This document shows, one piece after another, positions 51,805 through 60,300 of a stretch of DNA of 64,000 nt (its first letter is position 1; each line of letters begins with the position of its first letter). The stretch is from DASXTW01 sp036505215 (lineage in GTDB: Bacteria; Actinomycetota; UBA4738). The notes below the pieces were generated by a model that was not told where the DNA came from, ran no database searches, and worked only from the letters and a program-made list of their open reading frames with translations. The stretch spans positions 1 to 64,000 of the forward strand of contig DASXTW010000085.1 in assembly GCA_036505215.1 (NCBI GenBank). Reading direction: 5' to 3'. A program made the translations under genes and the position numbers.

Positions 51805-53202
51805 ATGATGAGATTTCGTCGGGAAGAGGGGTTCGCGATGATCACGGCGATCCTGGTGTCGCTCGTGGTGCTGTCGCTGAGCTTGGTGGTCATCAACTTG
51901 GCCGTCCACAACTCCTCCCAGAGCGCGTTCGACCGGGACCGCGTGATGGCCATCCACGCGGCCGAAGCCGGCTTGGACAACTACCTGTCCGGTCTGACCA
52001 AGCTCGATCCTGTGAACCCCGTGCCGCCGTGCAACGCCAGCCTGGATGTCGGCGCCAGTCCGGTCGAGCACTACGACGTGAGCGTGCTGCTCTTCGACAC
52101 GTGGCCCCCCACCGGGCCGGGCGCATGCCCGCTGCCCGTCGGTCAGGAGGCAGCCGGTGCTCTGGTGACCGCCAAGGGCACGGCGCTCTCCGCCGCCCCG
52201 GCTGTATCCAGGAAGATGGAGACGGCCGTCCGCCTGACCCCCGTCTTCGGGGGGCTAAACCAGGCCATCTTCTCCAATGACCAGCTGAACTTCCAGAACA
52301 AGCTGGAGGTAAACGGCAACGTCGGGAACGACGGCGACGTGTACACGAACGGCGACTTCGCCCTGGGTAACAACACCGTCATCTCCGGAACCGTCTACGC
52401 GCAGGGCTACGCGAAGATCGGCCAGGGCGTGGTCAAGGCCAATGTGTGGGCCAACAACTACGTCGACCTGAGCGGCGGTATCTCGGTGCTCGGGAACGTC
52501 ACATCCTCGACGTCGTACATCACGCTGGCCAATGCGCACGTCTACGGGGAGGCCAAGGCCGGCACTACCATCACGGTCCCAGGCAACTCGCAGATCGACG
52601 GGTCCAGGACGCCGAACTCGCCGTCTGGGCCCCCGCCCCAGATCCCCCTTCCCCAGGTCCCGTACGTCCAGTCCGAATGGATAAAGGCCGGCTACACGAT
52701 CGTGAACTACTCGAGCTGCGCCCTGGCCAAGACGTTCATCAACAGCGCGCCAGTAGGGAACTACGTCGTACGGATCACCCCGACCTGCGCACTTTCTTGG
52801 GGCAACAACTCCACGATCAACCTCAAGGGGAACATGGCCATCATCACCGATGGGTCGTTCACCACCGTCAACCAGACGAGCTGGAACGGCGTGGGCAGCA
52901 AGTACACCCTTTTCATCATCCGGCCCTACCAGGCAGGCCTGCCGTGCAACCCGACCCCGTCTCCCTACGACATCAACGTGTCGAACAACACCTCGTTCAA
53001 CAACCTCCAGGTGTTCGTGTACTCGCAGTGCACAATCAACTTCGGCAACAACAACGCGTCCGGGTTCGACGGGCAGATCATCGGTGGCCAGGTCAACATC
53101 ACGAACCAGATGGTGGTGAACTTCAAGCCCATCACGGTGCCCGGGTTCAACAAGATCGGATACCGGAGCGACGTCTCCTACCTCCGGGAGGTCCCGTCCT
53201 GA
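51805..53202 (+). CDS. PilX-like prepilin with bactofilin-like repeat region
   Basis: A 465-residue protein with a PilX-type N-terminus (MRFRREEGFAMITAILVSLVVLSLSLVVI). Residues ~160-300 hold short Gly/Asn/Val repeats with a ~6-residue step (NGNVGNDGDVYTNGDFALG... and SGTVYAQGYAKIGQG...), like the right-handed beta-helix of polymer-forming bactofilins. The C-terminus contains more Asn-rich segments (SNNTSFNNLQVFVYSQ). A fused pilin-stalk and beta-helix suggests a surface adhesin or scaffold. AAAGGGA precedes the ATG at 51805. The operon ends at a strong terminator. Confidence 0.8.
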   Translation: MMRFRREEGFAMITAILVSLVVLSLSLVVINLAVHNSSQSAFDRDRVMAIHAAEAGLDNYLSGLTKLDPVNPVPPCNASLDVGASPVEHYDVSVLLFDTWPPTGPGACPLPVGQEAAGALVTAKGTALSAAPAVSRKMETAVRLTPVFGGLNQAIFSNDQLNFQNKLEVNGNVGNDGDVYTNGDFALGNNTVISGTVYAQGYAKIGQGVVKANVWANNYVDLSGGISVLGNVTSSTSYITLANAHVYGEAKAGTTITVPGNSQIDGSRTPNSPSGPPPQIPLPQVPYVQSEWIKAGYTIVNYSSCALAKTFINSAPVGNYVVRITPTCALSWGNNSTINLKGNMAIITDGSFTTVNQTSWNGVGSKYTLFIIRPYQAGLPCNPTPSPYDINVSNNTSFNNLQVFVYSQCTINFGNNNASGFDGQIIGGQVNITNQMVVNFKPITVPGFNKIGYRSDVSYLREVPS

Positions 53203-53238
53203 CGGATCCCAACCCCGCAGGGGCGACGCAAGAGCGAA

Positions 53239-53270
53239 AGCGACCGGGCCGCGCGGCCCGGTCGCTTGTT
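53239..53270. terminator. Strong bidirectional intrinsic terminator
   Basis: A 12-bp perfect stem, AGCGACCGGGCC / GGCCCGGTCGCT, closes a GCGC loop and is followed by TTGTT (AAAG-type run on the other side). It separates the convergent prepilin operon and marP. Confidence 0.85.
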
Positions 53271-54432
53271 ATCGGGCGCAGCCGTCCGTGGAGACCGACT
53301 CGGTCCTGGTCTTGGCTTTTCTGAGCTTGGGGATCACCTCGGCCGACGTGAGGGCGTAGCCCACGTCCCCTTCAGTGGTAGACGCTGCGAACACGACCCC
53401 GACGACCTTTCCGCCTTTGAGGACGAACGGCCCGCCGGAATTCCCTGGGCGCACGTCGGCCTGCAGCTCGTAGACGTCGCGCTCGACGACCGAGTTGCCG
53501 TAGATGTCGCGGCCCACGGCGTGCAGCTCCCGCCGAACCGCAGCCGGCTCGGGATCGAACGGGCCACCACCCGGGTAGCCGAGTACCGCTCCCTGGGTCC
53601 CGCGGTCGACCTCGTCGGGGTCGAGGTCCAGGGGCGGGCCGGGAGTGTTTTCCACGTACAGGACCGCGATGTCGAGCCGGGGATCGAACAGGACGGTCAC
53701 CCCGACCTGCGCCCCGCCGCTCTGGCGGACCTGCGGCGACCTGACCCCCGCAACCACGTGCGCGTTGGTGATCACATAGTGGTCGGCCGCCACGAAGCCG
53801 CTGCCCTCCTGGACTGCACCGCACGCCTGGCCGACGATCTGCACGGTGCTGGCGGCAGAGGCGTTGACGATCCCCCTGATGTTCCTGGGCACGTCCACCG
53901 GGCTCCCCGGTTCCGGCGGGAGATCGGCGAACACCTCGGGGAAGCCGAATCGGTTGAGGAACTGGCGGACCTCCGCGAGCAGCGAGGGGGGGCGGGGGAG
54001 GAATGAGTCCAGGCCTCGGATGATTGCCGAGCTTCGAATCTGCCGGGACACGCTGGGCACCGGTCCATTGACCAGATTGAACCCCACGAACCACGTGGCC
54101 AGGAGCACCGCCACGAGGGCCACGAACGACCCCGCGACGGAGTCGGCCACGCCGAACACGCTCTGCCTGGCCAGGGCCCAGAACTTGCTGCCGATGACCC
54201 AGCCGATGGCGTCGCCGACCCCCGCCAGAGAGAAAAGGACGACGATGGCCACGACCGCTTGGGACAGGGGGCTCGCCACGAGCCCGGCCACGGCCGGTGC
54301 CAGAAGGGCTCCCGCCAGGAGCCCGGCGAGCAATCCCGCGTAGGCGGTGAGCTGGAGGGCGGCGCCGCGCCGGAACCCGTTCACGGACGCGACCCCCAAC
54401 AGCGCGAGGATGACCAGATCCAGCAGGTTCAC
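53269..54432 (-). CDS. marP: MarP-like membrane serine protease (CvpA-trypsin fusion)
   Basis: A 387-residue protein with four CvpA-type membrane helices (about residues 1-125) and a periplasmic trypsin-like domain. The catalytic triad is visible: His in ITNAHVV, Asp in DPRLDIAVL, Ser in VRPGNSGGPF. Two cysteines, one near the protease start (VGQACGAV) and one at the C-terminus (STDGCAR), match the disulfide known to control activity in mycobacterial MarP, which supports acid and oxidative stress resistance. The GTG at 54432 follows a TAATCT box by 7 nt without a Shine-Dalgarno. It is divergent from a metallophosphoesterase with only 35 bp between the two starts. Confidence 0.9.
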   Translation of the reverse strand: MNLLDLVILALLGVASVNGFRRGAALQLTAYAGLLAGLLAGALLAPAVAGLVASPLSQAVVAIVVLFSLAGVGDAIGWVIGSKFWALARQSVFGVADSVAGSFVALVAVLLATWFVGFNLVNGPVPSVSRQIRSSAIIRGLDSFLPRPPSLLAEVRQFLNRFGFPEVFADLPPEPGSPVDVPRNIRGIVNASAASTVQIVGQACGAVQEGSGFVAADHYVITNAHVVAGVRSPQVRQSGGAQVGVTVLFDPRLDIAVLYVENTPGPPLDLDPDEVDRGTQGAVLGYPGGGPFDPEPAAVRRELHAVGRDIYGNSVVERDVYELQADVRPGNSGGPFVLKGGKVVGVVFAASTTEGDVGYALTSAEVIPKLRKAKTRTESVSTDGCAR

Positions 54433-54439
54433 GAGGAGG

Positions 54440-54445
54440 AGATTA
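54440..54445 (-). promoter_or_regulatory. -10 box TAATCT of marP
   Basis: On the minus strand TAATCT is followed by 7 nt and the GTG at 54432, consistent with a leaderless transcript. Confidence 0.55.
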
Positions 54446-54455
54446 GCGCCGCAGG

Positions 54456-54461
54456 TAAACT
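54456..54461 (+). promoter_or_regulatory. -10 box TAAACT of metallophosphoesterase gene
   Basis: TAAACT is followed by 6 nt and the GTG at 54468. It faces the marP -10 box 10 bp away, so the two promoters overlap. Confidence 0.55.
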
Positions 54462-54467
54462 GGCTTC

Positions 54468-55268
54468 GTGGTCACGATCGCCCACATCTCCGATCCCCAC
54501 GTCGGCTCGCCGTACTTCGTGCCGAACCTGATGAACCGCGTGATCGTCGAGCTCAATGAGCTGGAGCCCGACGTCGTGGTCTGCACGGGCGATCTCACCA
54601 ACGAGGGCTACCGGCAGGAGTACAAGAACTGGGTGGCCTACCAGGAGCGGATCAGGGCACCGATCGCCACCATCCCTGGGAATCACGATGCGCGAAACGT
54701 GGGCTATCTCCACTTCGAGGAGCTGATCGGCCCCCGGCACTGGGTCCACGATGTGCGTGGGGTACGCATCGTCGGGGTGGATTCGAGCGAGCCGGATCTG
54801 AACGAAGGGCAGATCGGCCGGGAACGGTACCCGTGGATCAAGGAGCAGTTCACCCCTGCCTCCGAGCTGAAGGTCTTCGCCCTCCATCATCACCTGATCC
54901 CCGTTCCGGGTACCGGCCGTGAGCGGAGCACTGTGGCCGACGCAGGCGATCTCCTGGAGGTCCTGATCGAGTCCGGGGTGAACATTGTCCTCTCAGGACA
55001 CAAACACGTGCCCTACGTGTGGCGGCTGGAGACCTTCTACATCGTGAACGCGGGAACCTGCTCGTCCCTGCGCCTACGGGGCTACACCAAGCCGTGCTAC
55101 AACATCGTCGAGGTGGAGGGGGACGAGGTGAAGATCTTCCGGAAGTTCCCCTTCGGCGGGCAGACGGTGCTGGCGCACTTCTCCCTTTCGAGCGGGGCGC
55201 AGTATCACCGGCAGCTGGAGGCGCTCGTGCAGGACGCTCGCACGAACGTCAGTCTGGCCTCCGAATAA
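54468..55268 (+). CDS. Calcineurin-like metallophosphoesterase (CpdA-type)
   Basis: A 266-residue phosphoesterase. Metal ligands are seen in IAHISDPHVGS, VVVCTGDLTNEG, IPGNHDARN, LHHHLIPV and LSGHKHVP, the complete class III cyclic-nucleotide phosphodiesterase set. Such enzymes hydrolyse cAMP or other phosphodiesters; given the class III cyclase elsewhere in the window, cAMP is one candidate. The GTG at 54468 follows a TAAACT box by 6 nt. The cDPG operon begins 41 nt downstream and may be co-transcribed. Confidence 0.87.
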   Translation: MVTIAHISDPHVGSPYFVPNLMNRVIVELNELEPDVVVCTGDLTNEGYRQEYKNWVAYQERIRAPIATIPGNHDARNVGYLHFEELIGPRHWVHDVRGVRIVGVDSSEPDLNEGQIGRERYPWIKEQFTPASELKVFALHHHLIPVPGTGRERSTVADAGDLLEVLIESGVNIVLSGHKHVPYVWRLETFYIVNAGTCSSLRLRGYTKPCYNIVEVEGDEVKIFRKFPFGGQTVLAHFSLSSGAQYHRQLEALVQDARTNVSLASE

Positions 55269-55309
55269 CCCACCGCCTGTCGGGGTGAGTCGCGGCGTCG
55301 GGATTCTGG

Positions 55310-56665
55310 ATGAAGGTCATCGCTCTGGTCGACGGCGAGCACTACCCCTCGGTCACGCGCTGGGGGTTGGATTCGGCGCGACAGGCCGGCCTCGAAGTCA
55401 TACTCGCGCTCCTCGTCGGAGGCATCGAGAAGCTGGGGGCCGACCGGGGCCTGGATCTCGGATCCGTGCCGGTCGTGCGGGGCGAGGCTGATCCCCGGGC
55501 AGCCCTCTCCGCGGCGATCAGGGAGCACTCACCCGAAGCGGTGCTGGACCTCTCGGACGAGCCGGTCCTGGGCTACGAGCACAGGATGGAGCTCGCCGCG
55601 GTGGCCCTGTCCATGGGCGTTCCTTACCTTGGCCCCGATTTCCGGTTCGACCCGCCGATCGTCGAGGCGCCCCTGCCCGTGCCCACCCTCGGGGTCATCG
55701 GAGCGGGCAAGCGCGTGGCCAAGACCGCCATAGCCGGGCATGCCGCCCGGCTGGCCGTGGGGGCGGGCCTTCGCCCGGCCGTCGTAGCAATGGGGAGGGG
55801 AGGGCCCGTGGCGCCGGTCACCGCAGGGGCTGCCGACGTCACTCTGGATGCGCTGCTCGCCACGGCGGAGCGAGGCGAGCACGCCGCCTCGGACTACCTG
55901 GAGGACGCGCTCATGTCAGGCGTCCCCACCGTGGGTGCGAGACGCTGTGGGGGAGGGCTCGCAGGGAAGCCCTTCGTCACCAACGTGGCCGAAGCCGCGC
56001 AGCAGGCGGCCGGCTCGGGAGCCGACCTGGTCATCTTGGAGGGGAGCGGCGCCTCCGTCCCGACCGTTCCATGGGACGCAGGGATCCTGGTGGCCCCGGC
56101 GACGACTCCGTTGGAACACCTCGGCGGGTACTTCGGGCCTCTGCGGATATTGCTATCGGACCTTTTGGTCTTTATCATGGATGGTGGCTCGTCCGCCGAG
56201 CCCGACAACCTTTCGTCTCTCTATCCCTTAGTTCGTCGGCTTCACGCAGATATCCGGGTAGCCATAGCGGAGCTTCAACCGGTGGCGCTGGCCGACGTGA
56301 GAGGCAAGGATGCGTTCTTCGCAACGACCGCACACCGAGAACTGGCGGGTCATCTCGCCGATCGACTCGAGCGCACCTCAGGGTGCCGGGTGGTGAAGGT
56401 GTCCCCACATCTTGCCGACCGAGCAGCCCTGGAGGCGGACCTCGCCGAGGCGCCGCCTTTCGATGTCCTGCTCACCGAGCTGAAAGCGGCGGCGATCGAC
56501 GTGGCGGCCCGGCGCGCCTTGGACCGCGGAGCCGAAGTGGTGTTCGTGGACAACCGCCCCCGGACGGCGGGTGGAGACGGAGAGATCGACGAGCTCCTCA
56601 CGGAAACGATCCTCCTGGCTGGGGAGCGGGGGCGGGAGCGGACTCAAAGCGCGGAGCCTGAATGA
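55310..56665 (+). CDS. cpgS: Cyclic 2,3-diphosphoglycerate synthetase
   Basis: A 451-residue protein of the family first described from Methanothermus fervidus, which closes 2,3-diphosphoglycerate to the cyclic form with ATP. It shows an N-terminal Rossmann-like region (MKVIALVDGEHYPSV), a P-loop-like GVIGAGKRVAKTAI (about residues 129-141), an MSGVPTVGARRCGGGLAG segment and a C-terminal LTELKAAAIDVAARR. Length is close to the archaeal enzyme. The 2-phosphoglycerate kinase that makes its substrate overlaps the 3' end by 4 nt, which strongly supports the call. cDPG is known as a thermoprotectant in hyperthermophilic methanogens; its role in bacteria is unclear. Confidence 0.85.
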   Translation: MKVIALVDGEHYPSVTRWGLDSARQAGLEVILALLVGGIEKLGADRGLDLGSVPVVRGEADPRAALSAAIREHSPEAVLDLSDEPVLGYEHRMELAAVALSMGVPYLGPDFRFDPPIVEAPLPVPTLGVIGAGKRVAKTAIAGHAARLAVGAGLRPAVVAMGRGGPVAPVTAGAADVTLDALLATAERGEHAASDYLEDALMSGVPTVGARRCGGGLAGKPFVTNVAEAAQQAAGSGADLVILEGSGASVPTVPWDAGILVAPATTPLEHLGGYFGPLRILLSDLLVFIMDGGSSAEPDNLSSLYPLVRRLHADIRVAIAELQPVALADVRGKDAFFATTAHRELAGHLADRLERTSGCRVVKVSPHLADRAALEADLAEAPPFDVLLTELKAAAIDVAARRALDRGAEVVFVDNRPRTAGGDGEIDELLTETILLAGERGRERTQSAEPE

Positions 56666-57642
56666 CCGACAAGAAGATCATCGTCATCTCGGGAGTGGAT
56701 CCCGGCCTGCCCTATTCCAAGGGCTTGCGGGCGAGCGAGCTCATGGTCACCGGTCTCTCTCCCTATCGTGCCTACCAGGTGGCCGAGCAGGTTGAGCATC
56801 GGCTGCTCGAGCGCGAAGTGGCCACTGTCACCACCGAGGAACTGGACGACCTGACGATCGACGTGCTCTCGGACCTGGCGGGGGAGCGCTACGCGACGAA
56901 CTGGCTGAAGTGGAGAGAGATCACCGCCCTGGATTCACCCCTGGTCATCATGATCGGCGGGGCAACGGGGGTGGGGAAGTCGACCATAGCCACCCAGCTT
57001 GCCGTGCGCCTGGGGATCGTCCGCGTGGTGGCCACCGATGCCATCCGGGAGGTCATGCGCGCGCTTTTCACCAGCGAGCTGATGCCAACCCTGTACACCT
57101 CGTCGTTCGAGGCCGACTCGGCGCTCCGGGAGCCCCCGCCCCGGCCCCTGGACCGGGTGATCGTCGGATTTCGGGAGCAGACGGCGGCGGTGGCGGTGGG
57201 CATCCGTGCCCTGGTGGAGCGGGCGGCCGTGGAGGGAACCAGCATCGTGATCGAGGGGGCCCATGTGGTTCCTGGATTTTTCGATCTGGAGGCCTACGAG
57301 GGAAGAGTTCTGGCGGTCCCGGTTGTTGTTACTGTTGACGACGAGGATTTGCACCGCAGCCACTTCGCGGTCCGCTCGACAGACGCCTCCTCCCGGCCAT
57401 TCGAGCGATACGCCCAAGGTTTCCCGAACATCCGAAGGGTGCAGAAATACATCAAGAGCCAGGCGCTCAGCCACAACGTGCCCATGATCCCGAACTACAG
57501 CCTGGATCAGGCCCTGTCCGCGATCATCGACCTGGTGGTGGAGCGAGCCACCGACTACATACGGAACCGGCAGCAACGCGATGGGTCCAAACGCCGGCAT
57601 CCGTCCAGAGAAGCGACCCGACTGGAGGCAAGCAAGAGATGA
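56662..57642 (+). CDS. 2-phosphoglycerate kinase
   Basis: A 326-residue kinase that phosphorylates 2-phosphoglycerate to 2,3-diphosphoglycerate. The N-terminal ~85 residues form an ATP-cone-like domain (SKGLRASELMVTGLSPYRAYQVA). The P-loop is GGATGVGKST (residues 99-108), followed by ATDAIREVMR and IVIEGAHVVPGF, typical of 2PGK. It overlaps cpgS by 4 nt upstream and transaldolase by 4 nt downstream. The basic tail (KRRHPSREATRLEASKR) is unusual. The pair would convert 2-phosphoglycerate into cyclic 2,3-diphosphoglycerate. Confidence 0.87.
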   Translation: MTDKKIIVISGVDPGLPYSKGLRASELMVTGLSPYRAYQVAEQVEHRLLEREVATVTTEELDDLTIDVLSDLAGERYATNWLKWREITALDSPLVIMIGGATGVGKSTIATQLAVRLGIVRVVATDAIREVMRALFTSELMPTLYTSSFEADSALREPPPRPLDRVIVGFREQTAAVAVGIRALVERAAVEGTSIVIEGAHVVPGFFDLEAYEGRVLAVPVVVTVDDEDLHRSHFAVRSTDASSRPFERYAQGFPNIRRVQKYIKSQALSHNVPMIPNYSLDQALSAIIDLVVERATDYIRNRQQRDGSKRRHPSREATRLEASKR

Positions 57643-58301
57643 AGCTGTTCCTCGATACCGCCAACCTCGAGGAGATCCGCGAGATCAAGAAGTGGGGGGT
57701 GCTCGGCGGTTGCACCACCAACCCCAGCCTGCTGGCCAAGGAAAAGGCCGACTGGGAAGTGCAGATGAAGGAGGTCTGCGCCGAGGTCGACGGGCCCGTA
57801 TCCCTCGAGACAACCCACGAAAAGGCCGATGAGATCTATGAAGAGGGCCTGAAGCTCGCCGCGGTCGCTCCCAACGCTGTGGTCAAGGTGGCCATGACCT
57901 CCGACGGACTGGAGGCAGGGAAGCGGCTGGTGGACGAGGGGATCCCCGTCAACGTGACGCTCACCTTCTCCCCGGCCCAGGCCATCCTGGCCGGCGAGAT
58001 CGGGGCCACCTACGTGTCGCCCTTCCTGGGACGGCTGGATGACATCGGATCTGACGGAATGAACGTGCTGCGTGACATCTGCGAGATCTACGACGTCCAG
58101 GGGTATGACACCCTCGTCCTGGCCGCGTCCCTCCGCCATCCGATGCACGTGGTGGAGGCGGCCCGGCTGGGGGCGGACGTGGCCACGATGCCGTTCGACG
58201 TCTTCTCGAAGCTGGTGAAGCACCCCCTCACGGATACGGGGCTGGACAAATTCCTCTCTGACTGGAAGCAGCTCCAGAGGGATCTCAAGGAAGGAGCATG
58301 A
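57639..58301 (+). CDS. Transaldolase / fructose-6-phosphate aldolase (TalC/MipB type)
   Basis: A 220-residue small transaldolase of the TIM-barrel family. MKLFLDTANLEEIREIKKW and GCTTNPSLLAKE form the N-terminal signature. The Schiff-base lysine lies in VVKVAMTSDG, and NVTLTFSPAQAILA and YVSPFLGRLDDIG follow. This length covers both true transaldolases and fructose-6-phosphate aldolases, which cannot be told apart here. It is embedded between 2PGK and rho with 4-nt overlaps on both sides. Together with pgi and pgl it serves the pentose phosphate pathway. Confidence 0.9.
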   Translation: MKLFLDTANLEEIREIKKWGVLGGCTTNPSLLAKEKADWEVQMKEVCAEVDGPVSLETTHEKADEIYEEGLKLAAVAPNAVVKVAMTSDGLEAGKRLVDEGIPVNVTLTFSPAQAILAGEIGATYVSPFLGRLDDIGSDGMNVLRDICEIYDVQGYDTLVLAASLRHPMHVVEAARLGADVATMPFDVFSKLVKHPLTDTGLDKFLSDWKQLQRDLKEGA

Positions 58302-59881
58302 CGGTGGATTCGCGCACGATCGAACGGGCGGACCTGGAGGGTAAGGTCCTCCCCGAACTCCAACAGATCGCCGAAGGACTCGGCGTCGAAGGTCATCAGC
58401 GCTTGCGCAAGAGTGACCTGATCGATGCCATCGTGGCGAAATCATCCACCGACGGGCACGGTACGGCAGCGGCAGAGCCCGACACCGAGAACGCCGCGGC
58501 CGAGCCCGAGGCAGGATCTCCCGAAGGCAGGGGTGACGGGTCGCGCTCGCGAGAAAGAGGCTCCTCGAATTCGTCCGAGGGGGAGCGCGGCGCTGCGACG
58601 GCCGTGGCCGAAAGGGCGGCGGATGCTGGCCAGACGGTCACCGAGGAGCGTCCGCCCGCGGGCGAGCGCAGGGACCGCCGTCCCTCGCGAGAGGAGCGCC
58701 GCCGGGAGAGGGAGCGCCGTCGCGAGCGGGAACGGGAGGAACGCGAGGAGGAGCTGGCAACCGCTCCGACGCGGACGGGCATCCTGGATGTCCTCCCCGA
58801 GGGCTACGGGTTCCTGCGGACAAGCGGTTATCTGCCGGGCAACGAGGACATCTACGTGTCGCTCTCGCAGATCAGGCGGTTCGGACTGCGCCGGGGGGAC
58901 CAGATCACCGGCAAGGTCCGGCAGCCCCGGGACAACGAGAAATACCCCGCGTTGCTGCAGATCGAGACCGTGGCGGGAGTCGATCCGGAGATTGCTCGGC
59001 AACGGCCGGACTTCGACAAGCTGACTCCGCTGTTCCCCGACGAGCGATACCGCTTGGAGCATGACCCCAAATGGATCACCGAGCGGATCATCGACCTGAT
59101 CGCGCCGATCGGGAAGGGCCAGCGGGGCATGGTGGTTTCGCCGCCGAAGGCCGGGAAGACCACCGTCCTCAAGCAGATCGCCGGCGGCATCCTTGCCGCC
59201 GACCCCGAGTCGCACGTGATCGTGCTGCTCGTGGACGAGCGGCCGGAGGAGGTCACCGACTGGCAGCGGACGGTGGAGGCGGCGGAGGTCGTGTACTCCA
59301 CCTTCGACAAGCCCGCCGATCAGCACACCCAGGTCACCGAGCTGGTCCTCGAGCGCTCGAAGCGGCTGGTGGAGCAAGGGATGAACGTGGTGATCCTGCT
59401 GGACTCGATCACCCGTCTTGCCCGCGCGTACAACCTGGCTGCGCCCGCGTCGGGGAGGATCCTCTCCGGTGGTGTCGACTCGACGGCGCTGTACCCGCCG
59501 AAGCGGTTCTTCGGGGCTGCCCGGAACCTGGAGGAGGGCGGGTCGCTCACGATCATCGCCAGCGCCCTGGTGGAGACGGGATCCCGGATGGACGAGGTCA
59601 TCTTCGAGGAGTTCAAGGGCACGGGGAACTGGGAGATCCGCCTGGACCGCAACCTGTCCGAGAAGCGAATCTTCCCGGCCCTGAACATCGAAGCCTCCGG
59701 CACCCGCAAGGAGGAGCGCCTCATGCCCACGGAGGAGCTGGCCCTGGTGTGGCGTCTCCGTCGGGTCCTGCACGCGCTGGAGCCGGCGGCGGCATTGGAG
59801 CTGCTGATCGACAAGATCCGGGTGACCAAGTCGAACGAGCAGTTCCTCCGGGAGATCGCCAAGGCCCCCGTCAGCGAGTAA
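58298..59881 (+). CDS. rho: Transcription termination factor Rho
   Basis: A 527-residue helicase. The N-terminal SAP-like helix pair (LPELQQIAEGLGV, RLRKSDLIDAI) is followed by an insertion of about 110 residues rich in Arg, Glu and Ala, as in many actinobacterial Rho proteins. The RNA-binding GILDVLPEGYGFLR and cold-shock-like strands come next. The ATPase core has Walker A VSPPKAGKTT, Walker B VVILLDSITRLARA, the Q-loop GGVDSTALYPPKR and the R-loop. The ATG overlaps transaldolase by 4 nt. Confidence 0.96.
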   Translation: MTVDSRTIERADLEGKVLPELQQIAEGLGVEGHQRLRKSDLIDAIVAKSSTDGHGTAAAEPDTENAAAEPEAGSPEGRGDGSRSRERGSSNSSEGERGAATAVAERAADAGQTVTEERPPAGERRDRRPSREERRRERERRREREREEREEELATAPTRTGILDVLPEGYGFLRTSGYLPGNEDIYVSLSQIRRFGLRRGDQITGKVRQPRDNEKYPALLQIETVAGVDPEIARQRPDFDKLTPLFPDERYRLEHDPKWITERIIDLIAPIGKGQRGMVVSPPKAGKTTVLKQIAGGILAADPESHVIVLLVDERPEEVTDWQRTVEAAEVVYSTFDKPADQHTQVTELVLERSKRLVEQGMNVVILLDSITRLARAYNLAAPASGRILSGGVDSTALYPPKRFFGAARNLEEGGSLTIIASALVETGSRMDEVIFEEFKGTGNWEIRLDRNLSEKRIFPALNIEASGTRKEERLMPTEELALVWRLRRVLHALEPAAALELLIDKIRVTKSNEQFLREIAKAPVSE

Positions 59882-59886
59882 TCGAA

Positions 59887-60111
59887 ATGGCCGGCTGGGG
59901 TGACGACCCGGTGATGGCGGAGCTCCAACAGGCCCTCGCGGATGGCTGGGAACCGGTGCGGGTAACGGAGGAAAAGGACAGCACGGGCACGGCATTCGAT
60001 GTGGTGACCGTGGATAAGGGCGGCGAGCAGAGGCAGTTCCGCAGCGACCACCTGGCCTTCCACAGGTATGTAGAAGGCCTGATGGAGGATTTCGGCCTCT
60101 CCTACTCCTAG
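59887..60111 (+). CDS. Small hypothetical protein, 74 residues
   Basis: An open frame starting at ATG 59887, 5 nt after rho, encoding MAGWGDDPVMAELQQALADG and ending in EDFGLSYS. It is acidic and soluble, with alternating charged beta-type segments (VRVTEEKDSTGTAFDVVTV) and a final helix. The position right behind rho and the coherent composition support a real gene, though its ribosome-binding site is weak, suggesting coupling to rho. Family not recognised. Confidence 0.6.
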   Translation: MAGWGDDPVMAELQQALADGWEPVRVTEEKDSTGTAFDVVTVDKGGEQRQFRSDHLAFHRYVEGLMEDFGLSYS

Positions 60112-60145
60112 TGCGCGAGGGCGACGGCCGGCTGTTGACGCCGCC

Positions 60146-60177
60146 ACCCCCGCTCGCTCGCTTCGCTCGATCGCGGG
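60146..60177. repeat. Dispersed hairpin repeat, copy C
   Basis: CCCCCGC and GCGGGGG flank a loop whose reverse complement contains GAGCGAAGCGAGC, the motif seen in copy A. It lies in the rho-region to rpmE gap (60112-60300), in the opposite orientation to copy A, and may terminate the rho transcript. Confidence 0.5.
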
Positions 60178-60300
60178 GGGGGCCCCCGGCGGCTATGCGC
60201 CGGACAGCGGGCGACTGAGCGCAGGTACGAGGCGGCCACAGCCGGCGTCGGAGTCGAGTGAGGGGCTGTGTGGGAATATGGGTCGGTTGAAAGGAATGAG

